Of a stretch of DNA of 64,000 bases, positions 9,686 to 19,282 are shown one piece after another (the stretch's first letter is position 1; each line of letters begins with the position of its first letter). The stretch comes from Lentisphaerae bacterium GWF2_57_35. GTDB taxonomy: Bacteria; Verrucomicrobiota; Kiritimatiellia; CAIQIC01; GWF2-57-35. Location of the stretch: NCBI GenBank assembly GCA_001804865.1, contig MHBK01000035.1, positions 62,001 to 126,000 on the forward strand. Reading direction: 5' to 3'. The notes beneath the pieces were generated by a model, which saw nothing but the letters and a program-made list of their open reading frames with translations, did no database searches and was not told where the DNA came from. The position numbers were made by a program, and so were the translations under genes.

Positions 9686-10888
9686 CTATTTGCCGAACAA
9701 TTTGCTCAACCAACCCGTCAGGGATCGCGAAGGAGCCTCCTTGCCGGCGGTTTTAAATCCATAGCGCACCATGCCGACCACGGCGGCAAACTCGGGGCCT
9801 TCCGTGGCTACGGCCAAACCGCTGACATTGCGAGGATGCCCCAGACGGCAAGGCAGCCCAAACACTTTTTCGGCCAGCCGCTCCACATTCTTCAGAAAGG
9901 CGCCCCCGCCCGTCAGCACAATGCCGCCGCCGATGCTGTGCAACAAATGATCTTCCATCCACTGCGCCTTCAAAAGACTGAAGGTTTCTTCCATCCGGAG
10001 ATGAATGATCGTGTTCAAATCCGAAAGCTTCGCGGATCGATCCGGCGTGCCCATTTCGGAGGTCAGGCCTATTTTTTGCGCGCGGGTAGTCAAATCCACA
10101 ATCGCGCTGCCGGAATCCAGCTTGATCCGTTCGGCTTCCGCGGGAGGGATCCGCAATCCGCGCGCAATATCGCTGGTGATATGATCGCCCCCCACGGCCA
10201 GCGACCCCGCCGCCGCGATGGCATTGTGCGCATAGACCACATAATCCGTTGTACCGCCCCCCAGATCGATCACGGCCACGCCGCTCTCCTTATCTTCGGG
10301 CGAGAGCACCGCCAGCGCGGAACAAAGCCCGCTGAAAGCCACATCGGCCACATCCACTTGCACGCTGCGCACCACGCGCACCATGTTGCGCAGCCGATTT
10401 CTCACTCCATGAAGAATCAGCATGTCCAAGGCCAGCTTCGAGCCCTCCATGCCTTCCGGGTTGATGACGCCCTGTTGATCGTCGACATAAAAACGCTGGC
10501 AGATGGTGTGCAGGATTTCGCGGTCTTGCGGCAGGCTTACGGCACGGGCCGTTTCCATCACATGGGCAATGTCCTCGGAGGTGATCTCGCCGTCAGGATC
10601 CAGGATCGGCACGCTCCCTCGGTTGACCAGGCTTTTGATGTGACCGCCGGACATCGCCAGATGCACTTCGTTGATGATCACACGCCCGCTTTCCTCGGCC
10701 ATGTGCAGGGCGGTTCTCACGCAGGCGAGCGCATTGTCGAAATCGACGATTTCCCCTTTGCGAACGCCACGCGAATCGCATTCCCCCAGGCCGGTCACCA
10801 TGATGCATCCGTCTTCGCGGGCCTCGCCCACAATCGCGCGGATACGGCTGGTGCCAATTTCAAGAGCTACAATCGGAGGTAAATTCAT
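9686..10888 (-). CDS. ftsA: Cell division protein FtsA
   Basis: Actin-fold ATPase of 400 residues that anchors FtsZ to the membrane. The phosphate-1 motif is in LEIGTSRIRAIVG, the SHS2 (1C) domain follows, and the phosphate-2 motif is VIDLGGGTTD. The C-terminus, GWLSKLFGK, is a short amphipathic helix of the kind FtsA uses for membrane attachment. It lies 37 bases after ftsQ and immediately before ftsZ, the classical order. Start ATG 10888. Confidence 0.96.
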   Translation of the reverse strand: MNLPPIVALEIGTSRIRAIVGEAREDGCIMVTGLGECDSRGVRKGEIVDFDNALACVRTALHMAEESGRVIINEVHLAMSGGHIKSLVNRGSVPILDPDGEITSEDIAHVMETARAVSLPQDREILHTICQRFYVDDQQGVINPEGMEGSKLALDMLILHGVRNRLRNMVRVVRSVQVDVADVAFSGLCSALAVLSPEDKESGVAVIDLGGGTTDYVVYAHNAIAAAGSLAVGGDHITSDIARGLRIPPAEAERIKLDSGSAIVDLTTRAQKIGLTSEMGTPDRSAKLSDLNTIIHLRMEETFSLLKAQWMEDHLLHSIGGGIVLTGGGAFLKNVERLAEKVFGLPCRLGHPRNVSGLAVATEGPEFAAVVGMVRYGFKTAGKEAPSRSLTGWLSKLFGK

Positions 10889-10925
10889 ACACGGTCATTC
10901 CGTTAAGTCAGGCACGCACCGAGCG

Positions 10926-11792
10926 TCACTGGTTTTTTCCTGGGAAGTTCTTGTCGACCGTCATGTCGATCGACGCCAGGGTGATGCCTTTTTTCGAAGA
11001 AGACTGCAGGATGCGTGCGAGTTTTTGAAGCTTGTTTTCCACATTGTCGCGAGAAAGCATCACGCTCTCGCCTTTGGTCAGCGTCAGGTTCAAAAAGTCA
11101 GGATTCAGGACATCCACGTCCCGGATGCGAATCATCTGACTCAGCATTACAGAATCGCAGGCATCCAGAACCTTAAGCGCATCGACCACCGCGGGATCGA
11201 TCACGCGGCTGCCGGGGCGAAGACCTTTGTCCTTCAAGCCGGAAATCGTCGGCAGATTGGGCGTAATCGAACTGGGCCCCAGCACGTAGCCATCGCGATC
11301 GACTCCAAGAAAATAGCCATTGCCGCCGTTTCCCAATCGAGCCACCGCCACACGTTCGGTAATCCGTATGACCAAGGTATCGGGAAGCCGTCGATTAACC
11401 TTCACCGAACTGACGACCGGCACGCTGGACAATTCCTTGCAAACCCGATCCATGTCCACGGCGAAAAGATTCATGCCTTCTTCGAGTCCTGCATATTCCT
11501 TGATGTGCCAGGATTGCAGCTTGCCGTCCGAACTCAAATCGAGCTGGCGGATGACAAAACGGTCGCACTCCGAAAACAGTTTCCGCTTCAAGAGATCGCC
11601 CAGCAGGTGGGCAACCCAAACGGCGGCGGCCAACACGACCATCATCAGGACAATGGCTCCGGTTTTGTGCATCCGATCTTTTTTCTGATCCAGCACGCGG
11701 GCATGCACCATCAAAAAGCTCTGGCGTGCAGGTGCGATGCGGCGGTTGCCGCGTTTGCGCTTGGACTCTGAACGATTGTCTTTAAACCACAT
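10926..11792 (-). CDS. ftsQ: Cell division protein FtsQ/DivIB
   Basis: A 288-residue bitopic membrane protein. A basic cytoplasmic tail of about 42 residues precedes one membrane span (GAIVLMMVVLAAAVWVAHLL, roughly 44-63). A POTRA-like domain follows, with FVIRQLDLSSDGKL, a GMNLFAVD motif and the RRLPDTLVIRITER strand typical of FtsQ. The divisome component role is inferred from domain order and from location between ddl and ftsA. A GGAGAG ribosome-binding site lies about 12 bases before ATG 11792. Confidence 0.92.
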   Translation of the reverse strand: MWFKDNRSESKRKRGNRRIAPARQSFLMVHARVLDQKKDRMHKTGAIVLMMVVLAAAVWVAHLLGDLLKRKLFSECDRFVIRQLDLSSDGKLQSWHIKEYAGLEEGMNLFAVDMDRVCKELSSVPVVSSVKVNRRLPDTLVIRITERVAVARLGNGGNGYFLGVDRDGYVLGPSSITPNLPTISGLKDKGLRPGSRVIDPAVVDALKVLDACDSVMLSQMIRIRDVDVLNPDFLNLTLTKGESVMLSRDNVENKLQKLARILQSSSKKGITLASIDMTVDKNFPGKNQ

Positions 11793-11887
11793 GATGCGCT
11801 TTTCTCTCCTACGGCGTAAGATACAAACGACCGCTCAAGATGAACAGTTTTTTTTCAAAAAAAATGCAGGCAAGCGTCGTCTCCAGT

Positions 11888-12790
11888 TCAATGAACCGAA
11901 GCCTGCTTTAAAATCCGGTCGCACAGTTCCGAAAAACTTATCCCGGCGGCTTGGGCGGCTTTGGGCATCAGGCTGGTCTCCGTGAAACCCGGAATATTGT
12001 TCAACTCCAGCACATAAGGTGCGCCATCCTCCTGCATGCGGATGTCGACGCGCCCCATTCCTTCGCATTGCAGGGCCTGAAAGGTTTTCTTCGCCCAGTG
12101 ACGGCAAGCCTCCGCGCGTTCCGCGGATATCTGGGCCGGCACGACATATTCCGTGAGCCCCTTCGTATACTTCGCCCGATAGTCATAAAAACCCGCCGGA
12201 GCTTTGATTTCGACTATCGGCAAGACTTCGTCGCCCACCAGGCTGACGGTCAGTTCATGACCCGAAATGTAAGCCTCGACCAGAACTTCGCCGTCATATA
12301 CAAGCGCTTGCGCCAGGGCGTCCGACCAGTCTTTTTCCTCGAACACGCAGAATACGCCCAAACTCGAACCCTGCCGGATCGGCTTAACGACCACCGGCAA
12401 CGGCAGACTCCTGGCATCTCCTTTGCGCAAAATTTCATAAGCCGGCGTGGGAATGGCATGCTCTTCCAAGACCTGCTTGCTGAGCAATTTATCGAAGGCG
12501 ATGCGGCTGGATTTGGAACTCGAACCGGTATAGGGCATCTTTTGGTCGCACAGCAACTTTTGTATGCGTCCATCCTCGCCGAACTCTCCATGCAGGGCCA
12601 CAAATACCGCATCCAAACCCGGCGGCAAAACAAGCTCTGTTGTTTTCACATCTACTTCCGTCACTTCATATCCCGCCAAACGCAATCCTCTGGCCACCGC
12701 CGCTCCGGATCGCAACGAAACTTCCCGTTCACTGGAGGGCCCACCCATCAGAACTCCGACTTTATGAAATGTGTTCACTTGTTTTCTCAT
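11888..12790 (-). CDS. ddl: D-alanine--D-alanine ligase
   Basis: ATP-grasp enzyme making the D-Ala-D-Ala dipeptide for peptidoglycan. The N-terminus has VLMGGPSSEREVSLRSG, the serine/glutamate loop of Ddl. The central part has PVVVKPIRQGSSLGV (ATP-binding lysine and the Ser-rich loop) and the C-terminus has VLELNNIPGFTETSLMPKAA (metal and substrate binding). About 300 residues, the usual length. ATG 12790 is preferred; GTG 12817 would add nine residues that are not conserved. It is the first gene of the division cluster, 95 bases before ftsQ. That spacer contains T8-C-A8 at 11848-11864. Confidence 0.96.
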   Translation of the reverse strand: MRKQVNTFHKVGVLMGGPSSEREVSLRSGAAVARGLRLAGYEVTEVDVKTTELVLPPGLDAVFVALHGEFGEDGRIQKLLCDQKMPYTGSSSKSSRIAFDKLLSKQVLEEHAIPTPAYEILRKGDARSLPLPVVVKPIRQGSSLGVFCVFEEKDWSDALAQALVYDGEVLVEAYISGHELTVSLVGDEVLPIVEIKAPAGFYDYRAKYTKGLTEYVVPAQISAERAEACRHWAKKTFQALQCEGMGRVDIRMQEDGAPYVLELNNIPGFTETSLMPKAAQAAGISFSELCDRILKQASVH

Positions 12791-13049
12791 GCTCGCTGTT
12801 GTTGTGAGATTCCCCACTTGTCTATCGAAGAAATCATTTCATTATCGAGTCGATGGCGCAAGGAAAGAAAGATATTTCCGCTTTAGAACAAGCCCGCCAA
12901 GCGCAAAGGCCTGGCCTACAAATTCAGAAATTGCAATTCATGCGCCGTCATTAGCTTTCGAGCGCGGTCACGAGTTTCTTCATCTTAAAAATGCTTAATG
13001 CATGACAAATAGAATTGATGCTCTGTCGCATCATGTCCGGAAATTCCCC

Positions 13050-16000
13050 TCATTCTTTCACCCCCACCCGATAAAAGATCACGGCCTCACCCTGATGAAC
13101 CGTGTCGGTATAGAGATTTAACGGCGGCGTGGGAGGAAGATTGCCGGCAAAGACGGTGTAATTGTTCATTTGATTAGTGGCGTAGTAAATAGCGTAGGCA
13201 CGATTGGAAAGGCTGGCCCATTGCAGGATGATTCCGCCGGATGACTGAGCGCGTGAATCCTCGACTTTAAAATAGGAGTTAAGATTTGTGGGGATGGTTC
13301 CGCTGACCCATTCCTCCCAATTATTCATGCCGTCCTGATCGCTATCGTCGGCAGGTCCGGCCAGGACGCCGTTGGTGAAGTGCAGGTTTTCCCACCAGTC
13401 GTGAAGGCCATCGACGTCGCTGTCATAATCTTCGTCGCGGCGAATAATCAAGACGGTGTCGAAGGCGGGCGTTCCAAGATAGTTGGCGCCGCGAACCGTG
13501 ATTGTGTTAGAGCCAACCGCCAACGTGATGCCGGCCACCTGCCAGCCTGGAGAAGAGGCCAAAACACCGCTCTCGCCAGTGAGTGCATTGGTCCAAACGA
13601 GATATCCCCAAGCGGCTTGATTATTGGTTCCCCCAAGACCGCCTTGCGTCACCAGGTAGTCGACCGAGGTGTTGGCGTTGGTGACCGTCACGACGGGGGT
13701 CTCCTCCTCCGCATCGCCGAAGAAGGCCAGCACGCGGGCCATCGTAGCCGTGCGTGCGGCTTCGGTCATGAGCGTTTCAAAGGGATAGCCGCAAACTACG
13801 GTCTTGTATTGATTGCTGTATTGCACCGCCGCCGTATCCGCACCGGAGGCGAGAGAACCATACGCCTGGGCCGCAACGGCGCCGGCCTGAGGGGTAAGCA
13901 CGTCCGGATATTCGACGTTGTAAATCGACCCACTGCCATCATCAAAAGCGCCCGTGCCAGTCCCATCCAAGATGCCGCCGGTTTTTCCCGTGACCTGATT
14001 GGCGCCGGCGTCGTCGCGGGAATATCCGGCCCGCAGCACGTTGGTCATAAAAAGCTTGTCCGAAGCGCTGCCCAGATGATCCAAATCCCACGCCAACTCC
14101 GCACCCGATACAAAGAGCCGCTGACCGGACGAGAGGAAGGCGGCGACAAGGGACTGCTCAACGCTGCTGAAGGTTTCGTTGGAGGTAGACTCTTCCCCCA
14201 GTATCCAATAAGCCGCATGGTAATTGGTCAGCTTCAAGGACCCGCTCGACAGCACTTCGTTGCCGCATGAGTCGAAGTATCGTCCTGCCGCTTGAATGGC
14301 CGCTCCGTGCTGGATCACATAATTGAAGGCGTTAATTTGCCGGGGCCGCACGAGGGTGACGTAGCCGCCCAGGTTGTTGGCGAAGTACTTCGTCGGGCTC
14401 AACGAGCGGTCACAGCGGTTGAAACCGTTGACGACAAGGTGATAGGCGCGTCCCACGGGCGAGACTCGAACGCCGATGGTTTGCGATGGAAGCGATTCTC
14501 CGCCGTCATTGGTGGAGGTCACTTGAAAATAATAGACGTTTCCCGGAACCAAATTGGTGAAGACCATCACAACGCCCGTCGCAGACACCGGCTGGCCAAA
14601 GCCATATCCGTTGCTGGACCGATAAACCCGATATCCCGTGGCCGGCTGGCTGACCGCCGGATTGGCGGCCGGCGGATTCCAGGAAACCCGCACCGAGCCC
14701 GGTTCGTTGTTTACCGCGCTGACTTGGGTGGGCGGATCGGGCAGAAACGACAAGGCCACGCCCGGATTCGTGGAATGCAGGTACATCACGAGACCGCGGT
14801 AACACGCCCGTGCATACAGATCGCGGGCTTTCAGGTCCTTCAGCAGATAGGCATCGGATACGTTGTCATGGTAGGCCACTTCGATGATGGTCGAATTCAT
14901 ATTCGGGTTCGACGTCTCCCGGATTTCGCCGTAGCTGTCTCCGTAGATATCGGCATCGGCGTCGGCCCAATCGTCGTTGAAGTATACGCCATGCTCCCCC
15001 CATCCCATAGCCGACTTGATTTCTCGCACCAGATTGCTCGCGAGGCAGCGCTGCTCGGCTTGCCGCGCGGCGGTGTTGTCGGTGCTGTAAAGGCCCATCG
15101 CGCCGCGGGTGGCGCCGGCGCCCGCGTTGGAGTGGAAGCCCAGGTAAATCCGGTTGGTCTTTCCGCCGTCGGCCTCGTTGTCCATGCTGTCGGCCATGCG
15201 GGCGGGCGCACCCACGTTGTCGTCGCTGTCGTTCAGGCCCACCCGCTCATAAAGCCCCGAATCCATGCTCGGTCCCACGGCGTTCTGAATCCAATAGCGA
15301 GCCGCTTCCCATTCGCGCGCATGGCCGGAGATGCCCGCGGCGCCCCGGCTGATATCGCCCATGCCGTTGCCGAAGCGAATGGCGTCGGCAATGGCCACAT
15401 CGGATGCGGGATTGTAGCTGCCAGGAGCATAATTTGAAATTTCCACACAGCCGTTGGAGCCCGCATCGAAGTAGTAGGAGCCCAGCCAGATCCAGCCCAT
15501 GCCGACGCGCCGATGGTTGATGCGCACCTCCGTAACGCCCTCGCTGTGTCGGATGCGATAAAGCTGCCGCACCCGATCGCTGCCGCGACGAGCCCAACCA
15601 TACACCGGATAATAGCCGGCCGATGGAAGAGTTGGCCGATAAACGGCGCGCGCCGTTTCCGCGTTTGTGTTGATGTATGCAAAACGATAAGGAACATCGC
15701 CCAAGCCCCCGAAGAAATTGGTAGTCGCCACGCTGTTGTTCCACGATCCGATCCATTCTACGCCGCTATCGTCGTTGTCCAGCACCGCTTCGTTGGTCTG
15801 GCTTCCAACCGGCCTCATGGGAACCACCGTCGCGCCCGCGTTGAAACAATATTGCGCGAACAAGGTCAGTTGATCCTGATTGCCCATGTCCTCCACCACT
15901 CCATTGACCAGTCCGCGCCCCGTAATCCAGGCGGTATTGTCGGAATTGGCCGTGAATCCATGCCCGGCGCTGCAATAAACAACGATTTCCAATAGAGCCC

Positions 16001-18209
16001 CAGCCGGCTGCGCGTTGGTTGCGGCGGCAGCAACGACGACCTCCACCGCCTGCGTCATGACTCCTCTCGTCAGAATCGTCCCATTGTACCCCGCCGCCAT
16101 GAACGCCCCCTGGCCATAAGCCACGCCGCGCAAAAAATTCGTGGTTCCGGAATTCTCGCCCACCCACAGGCTGCCGTTGGTCGAGGATAGGATCGTGCCG
16201 TTGACGCCTACAGCTACATAACGACCGCCGCCGTTCGCAACCCGATAGAGGTGCTCGGCCGTGCCCGAAGTCTGCGCGGTCCAGACAACCCCGTCGGGCG
16301 ATGTGACGATGCGTCCGCTGAGCCCGACGGCAACGAACAGGCTGTTGGCATGGCACACGTCCAGCAACCATTGCGTAACCCCCGAATGGCGTGGAGTCCA
16401 GCTCATGCCGTTACCCGAAGTCAGAAGTGCGCCATTGACGCCCACCGCCACAAATTTATCCAGCCCATATGCGACGCCCTGCAAGCCCGCGTTGGTCCCG
16501 GAAACCCGCTGCGCCCAATCCGTGCCATTGGACGACGATACGATGGTCCCTTCGTTTCCCACCGCGACAAATGCATTGCTGCCCCACGCAATGCCGCGGA
16601 GCATATTGGTCACGCCGGAACTCCGCCCCCTCCAATCCACGCCATTGGAGGAGGATTGGATCGCGCCGTTTTCGCCCACCGTTGCGAACAGGCCGGACGC
16701 GTAGAGACTATTCAACAAAAGCGCGTTAGTTCCCGACGGAACCTGCATCCAGGCCGTGCCGTTGGAAGAGGACAGAATGATTCCCCCCGCCCCCACCGCG
16801 AAGAACCGGCCCGAGCCGAACGTCATCCCATACAAGTTGGCGGCAAGCCCCGGATTCTGCGCCGACCACTCTTCCGTCGGGGCGGTAAATCTGTCCGCCA
16901 GGAGCTGCCAGAGTTCCGGACGTTCGTCGTCATAGCCCAACGCCCAGATGCCGATCCCGCCGATGCCGCGCTCGTTGACGTAATCGTATTTCGCGCCCAG
17001 ACTTTCCGCGTCGTCATACCAGCACTGCGTATAACTGCCTGTAGGCCCCGTAAAGAAATACGGAATCATCGAAGAAGCATTCCAGAGCCGTCCGTAGGTT
17101 GCCGCGCGGCTTATCGCCGAGGGATACGTGCGAGTGACGGCAGAGCCCGTGGCGGCGGCATTGAGCTGCAAACTGATCGTGGGCCACTCGTATCCATAAT
17201 ACGGAACGCCCAGGATCAGCTTGCCGGGCGAGGCGCCGGCAGACAGATAATTGCTCACAGATCGCTGTACGCAAAGCGAACCCCAGATGGCGCTTTGACG
17301 CAGCGGCGCCACGGGGCCCGCGTTGGCCCCTCCAGCCCAGTGATAATCGTAGCCCATGACGATGAGCAGATCGAGCGACGCACTCAACGCCGCGACATCG
17401 AACACGCTCGACCAATCCACAGCCGGCAAATCGATGGAAACCTGCGACCCCGGAATCTCGCTGTGAAACCGCGCGGCCAGATTGGTCATGAAGCTGGTGA
17501 CCTGACTGCGCAAATTGGAATCGGTGATTCCTTCGAAGTCAATGTTCACCCCATCGGCATTGCGCAGTTTAACCAGCCGCAACAATTCCGCCGTCAGATT
17601 GGTTTTTGCGGAGTGACTGTTCAGCAAGGTCACGTTGGCCGCATTGCCGAAACAGGTGACGGCCAGCACAACTTTAACTCCTGCCGTCTGAGCCAAACCC
17701 ACCAATGGCGTGGTGGTCCACTGATGAATATCCGCATAACCGCCGTTGGCGGGATTAACTTCGTAGGAAAAATAGGCCACCGAGGATAGAACCGAAAAAT
17801 CATAGTTGGTATAAGCTGTCCCTTCCCAATAAGGATGCCAGCCAAAAATCTGCTTCTGGAGCGGCTGGGCCTGCAACTTTGTGACCGCCAATTCCGGCCG
17901 CGCGCGCGGCCTCGTCAACGATCGCTGCAACACATCGTAATCCTGCTCCGACCGCGCCGGAAAGGCCCGATAGAAATCAGCTTCCGCTTGATGAATGGAA
18001 ATGAACCCTTGCGGCGAGCGCTCTTCCGGAATGGGCTTCGGTTCAGTCCACGGAACTTCAGGGGAACTGACGTAGTAATCTTGAACGGTCGATTCGATTT
18101 CCCGGGCGGGTTCGGCATAACTGCTCAACACTCCACAAAAAACGCACGCCATACATATATGGCGTGCAAAGCATGAAACAGGACTCGTACGATTGGTTGA
18201 AATCCGCAT
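13050..18209 (-). CDS. Secreted GH18 / N-acetylmuramoyl-L-alanine amidase multidomain protein
   Basis: A 1719-residue exported protein combining two wall-hydrolase types. A signal peptide (cleavage probably after SSYA) is followed by a GH18 domain, about residues 118-436, with DGVNIDFEG as active-site strand (catalytic Glu near 222) and a MGYDYH strand. This is the YaaH/SleL-like form. Residues about 450-716 hold seven repeats of roughly 42 residues built on FVAVGxxGTIxSSxNGxxW, a probable beta-propeller. An amidase_3 domain spans about 741-1140, with SAGHGF, FHSNAG and IIEVAYHDN as zinc and catalytic segments. It is interrupted near 863-950 by a golvesin/xanthan-lyase-like domain (YPVYGWARRGSDRV). 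An Fn3 domain (1158-1248), an unassigned region and a calcium-type repeat (DSDVDGLHDWWE, DSDQDGMNNWEEW) end the protein. Substrate, chitin or peptidoglycan, is not decided. Confidence 0.88.
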   Translation of the reverse strand: MRISTNRTSPVSCFARHICMACVFCGVLSSYAEPAREIESTVQDYYVSSPEVPWTEPKPIPEERSPQGFISIHQAEADFYRAFPARSEQDYDVLQRSLTRPRARPELAVTKLQAQPLQKQIFGWHPYWEGTAYTNYDFSVLSSVAYFSYEVNPANGGYADIHQWTTTPLVGLAQTAGVKVVLAVTCFGNAANVTLLNSHSAKTNLTAELLRLVKLRNADGVNIDFEGITDSNLRSQVTSFMTNLAARFHSEIPGSQVSIDLPAVDWSSVFDVAALSASLDLLIVMGYDYHWAGGANAGPVAPLRQSAIWGSLCVQRSVSNYLSAGASPGKLILGVPYYGYEWPTISLQLNAAATGSAVTRTYPSAISRAATYGRLWNASSMIPYFFTGPTGSYTQCWYDDAESLGAKYDYVNERGIGGIGIWALGYDDERPELWQLLADRFTAPTEEWSAQNPGLAANLYGMTFGSGRFFAVGAGGIILSSSNGTAWMQVPSGTNALLLNSLYASGLFATVGENGAIQSSSNGVDWRGRSSGVTNMLRGIAWGSNAFVAVGNEGTIVSSSNGTDWAQRVSGTNAGLQGVAYGLDKFVAVGVNGALLTSGNGMSWTPRHSGVTQWLLDVCHANSLFVAVGLSGRIVTSPDGVVWTAQTSGTAEHLYRVANGGGRYVAVGVNGTILSSTNGSLWVGENSGTTNFLRGVAYGQGAFMAAGYNGTILTRGVMTQAVEVVVAAAATNAQPAGALLEIVVYCSAGHGFTANSDNTAWITGRGLVNGVVEDMGNQDQLTLFAQYCFNAGATVVPMRPVGSQTNEAVLDNDDSGVEWIGSWNNSVATTNFFGGLGDVPYRFAYINTNAETARAVYRPTLPSAGYYPVYGWARRGSDRVRQLYRIRHSEGVTEVRINHRRVGMGWIWLGSYYFDAGSNGCVEISNYAPGSYNPASDVAIADAIRFGNGMGDISRGAAGISGHAREWEAARYWIQNAVGPSMDSGLYERVGLNDSDDNVGAPARMADSMDNEADGGKTNRIYLGFHSNAGAGATRGAMGLYSTDNTAARQAEQRCLASNLVREIKSAMGWGEHGVYFNDDWADADADIYGDSYGEIRETSNPNMNSTIIEVAYHDNVSDAYLLKDLKARDLYARACYRGLVMYLHSTNPGVALSFLPDPPTQVSAVNNEPGSVRVSWNPPAANPAVSQPATGYRVYRSSNGYGFGQPVSATGVVMVFTNLVPGNVYYFQVTSTNDGGESLPSQTIGVRVSPVGRAYHLVVNGFNRCDRSLSPTKYFANNLGGYVTLVRPRQINAFNYVIQHGAAIQAAGRYFDSCGNEVLSSGSLKLTNYHAAYWILGEESTSNETFSSVEQSLVAAFLSSGQRLFVSGAELAWDLDHLGSASDKLFMTNVLRAGYSRDDAGANQVTGKTGGILDGTGTGAFDDGSGSIYNVEYPDVLTPQAGAVAAQAYGSLASGADTAAVQYSNQYKTVVCGYPFETLMTEAARTATMARVLAFFGDAEEETPVVTVTNANTSVDYLVTQGGLGGTNNQAAWGYLVWTNALTGESGVLASSPGWQVAGITLAVGSNTITVRGANYLGTPAFDTVLIIRRDEDYDSDVDGLHDWWENLHFTNGVLAGPADDSDQDGMNNWEEWVSGTIPTNLNSYFKVEDSRAQSSGGIILQWASLSNRAYAIYYATNQMNNYTVFAGNLPPTPPLNLYTDTVHQGEAVIFYRVGVKE

Positions 18210-18240
18210 ATTGAGTGTAAAATACACTCCTGCGGATATC
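18199..18240 (-). promoter_or_regulatory. Two-tier hairpin enclosing ribosome-binding site and start codon
   Basis: An imperfect inverted repeat around the start of the large hydrolase gene. The inner arms are GAGTGTA (18213-18219) and TACACTC (18223-18229) with a three-base loop. The outer arms are 18199-18208 and 18231-18240, pairing at nine of ten positions. In the mRNA the AGGAG site (18227-18231) lies in the left arms, and the UG of the AUG (18209-18207) pairs in the outer stem. It could gate translation. It could equally be a DNA operator. Confidence 0.55.
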
Positions 18241-18301
18241 TCGTGAAGGCAGGGTTCGGGGCCTCGCTCCTATAAGCCTCAAATTTTGACCCCGCGATCC
18301 C

Positions 18302-19048
18302 TTACGTCTTTGTCCAATACCTCGGACGCCCGTAGTAATCGTACATGCGCTGTTCATAGTCGCGATTGATCGGCGTGGAGGGATCGTATTCCGGAGCGCT
18401 TTGAATCACCTTTTTGGTCAAATCCACATAAATGCTCTTTTCGTACCAATCCACCTGATGCGCCCAGTCGGGAGGCAGGATAACCTTTTTTCCCGGCAAC
18501 CAATTTTTTGTATCGATGATCAAATATTGAATCTTCCACGTATCGTCGCCGATAATGAAATCCTCGACATGCCCAATGCCCCCGTCGGAGGCGTGAATAT
18601 TATAGCCGATGACTTCCCGCATACTGTGCAAATGCTGGCGTTCCTGCTCCTCGCCGGCGTCGGTCGGCGCTTTCTGCACCAAGGCCATCGCGGGAGCAGG
18701 CGGTTGCATGCTGGTCGTGTACTGCGACCAATAAGGCGCCCACATGTAATATTCGTGCAGCTTTAACTCTTGCTGCCGGGATATCGGCTGGTGCTGCGCC
18801 AAAGAAGGACTGTTCTCGATCTGATTCTTGCTCAGTTTGACCGTCATCGTCTGGTGGGCCCAATCGGGCTGTCCCAGGGCGGCGGGCGCCAGGACCACCA
18901 GCCGCCCTGGAAGCCAGTTTCCTGTATCAACAACTACATAACGGATGGCCCAAGAAGCGTCGTCAAAAAGAAAGTCGTCGACCTTGCCCATCACGTCATC
19001 CGTGGCATGAATGTAATATCCAAGAACTTCTTTAGCGCTTCTCAACAT
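18302..19048 (-). CDS. Tandem PRC-barrel domain protein
   Basis: A 248-residue protein with two PRC-barrel domains, at about residues 1-75 and 140-225. Each has the pattern S-x-x-E-V-[LI]-G-Y-x-I-H-A followed by G-x-V-[ED]-D-F and NWLPG. A linker rich in Gln and Pro separates them. PRC barrels occur in photosynthetic reaction centre H subunits, RimM and many uncharacterised bacterial proteins; no specific partner is evident. GGGAGG lies about five bases before ATG 19048. It sits alone between the hydrolase gene and the divergent polX gene. Confidence 0.85.
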   Translation of the reverse strand: MLRSAKEVLGYYIHATDDVMGKVDDFLFDDASWAIRYVVVDTGNWLPGRLVVLAPAALGQPDWAHQTMTVKLSKNQIENSPSLAQHQPISRQQELKLHEYYMWAPYWSQYTTSMQPPAPAMALVQKAPTDAGEEQERQHLHSMREVIGYNIHASDGGIGHVEDFIIGDDTWKIQYLIIDTKNWLPGKKVILPPDWAHQVDWYEKSIYVDLTKKVIQSAPEYDPSTPINRDYEQRMYDYYGRPRYWTKT

Positions 19049-19282
19049 AGCAGCCTCCCATGGTTGTACTCAAAATACCGTGCTTTCGTCCGTCGCCCTA
19101 TCAGTATGAACCTTACTGTTCAGGTGGAATTCTCTGATGGCTTCATAGCTGAGGAAATAGTCCCATCCAACTCAGGGAGAGCCTGATTGGGCCGCAGGAA
19201 GCTACGTTATAATTTACGGCATAAATCAAGGTGCATCTTGAAGGCAGGGCGAAGCGCCATTATGCCATTTAAAGAAAGACAC

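Noticed and set aside
9494..10882. Long open frame opposite ftsA
   Set aside because: It is antisense to a clear ftsA gene, has biased composition rich in His, Arg and Gly, and shows no recognisable domain. High GC content produces such frames.
11848..11864. T8-C-A8 stretch between ddl and ftsQ as terminator
   Set aside because: An AT-only arm of eight without GC content is too weak to terminate, and the genes appear co-transcribed.
16060..16860. Direct DNA repeats of about 125 bases
   Set aside because: They correspond to the seven protein repeats of the secreted hydrolase and are not an independent DNA repeat or CRISPR array.
16251..17789. 512-codon frame opposite the GH18/amidase gene
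   Set aside because: Antisense shadow of repetitive coding sequence; no domain, no plausible start signal.
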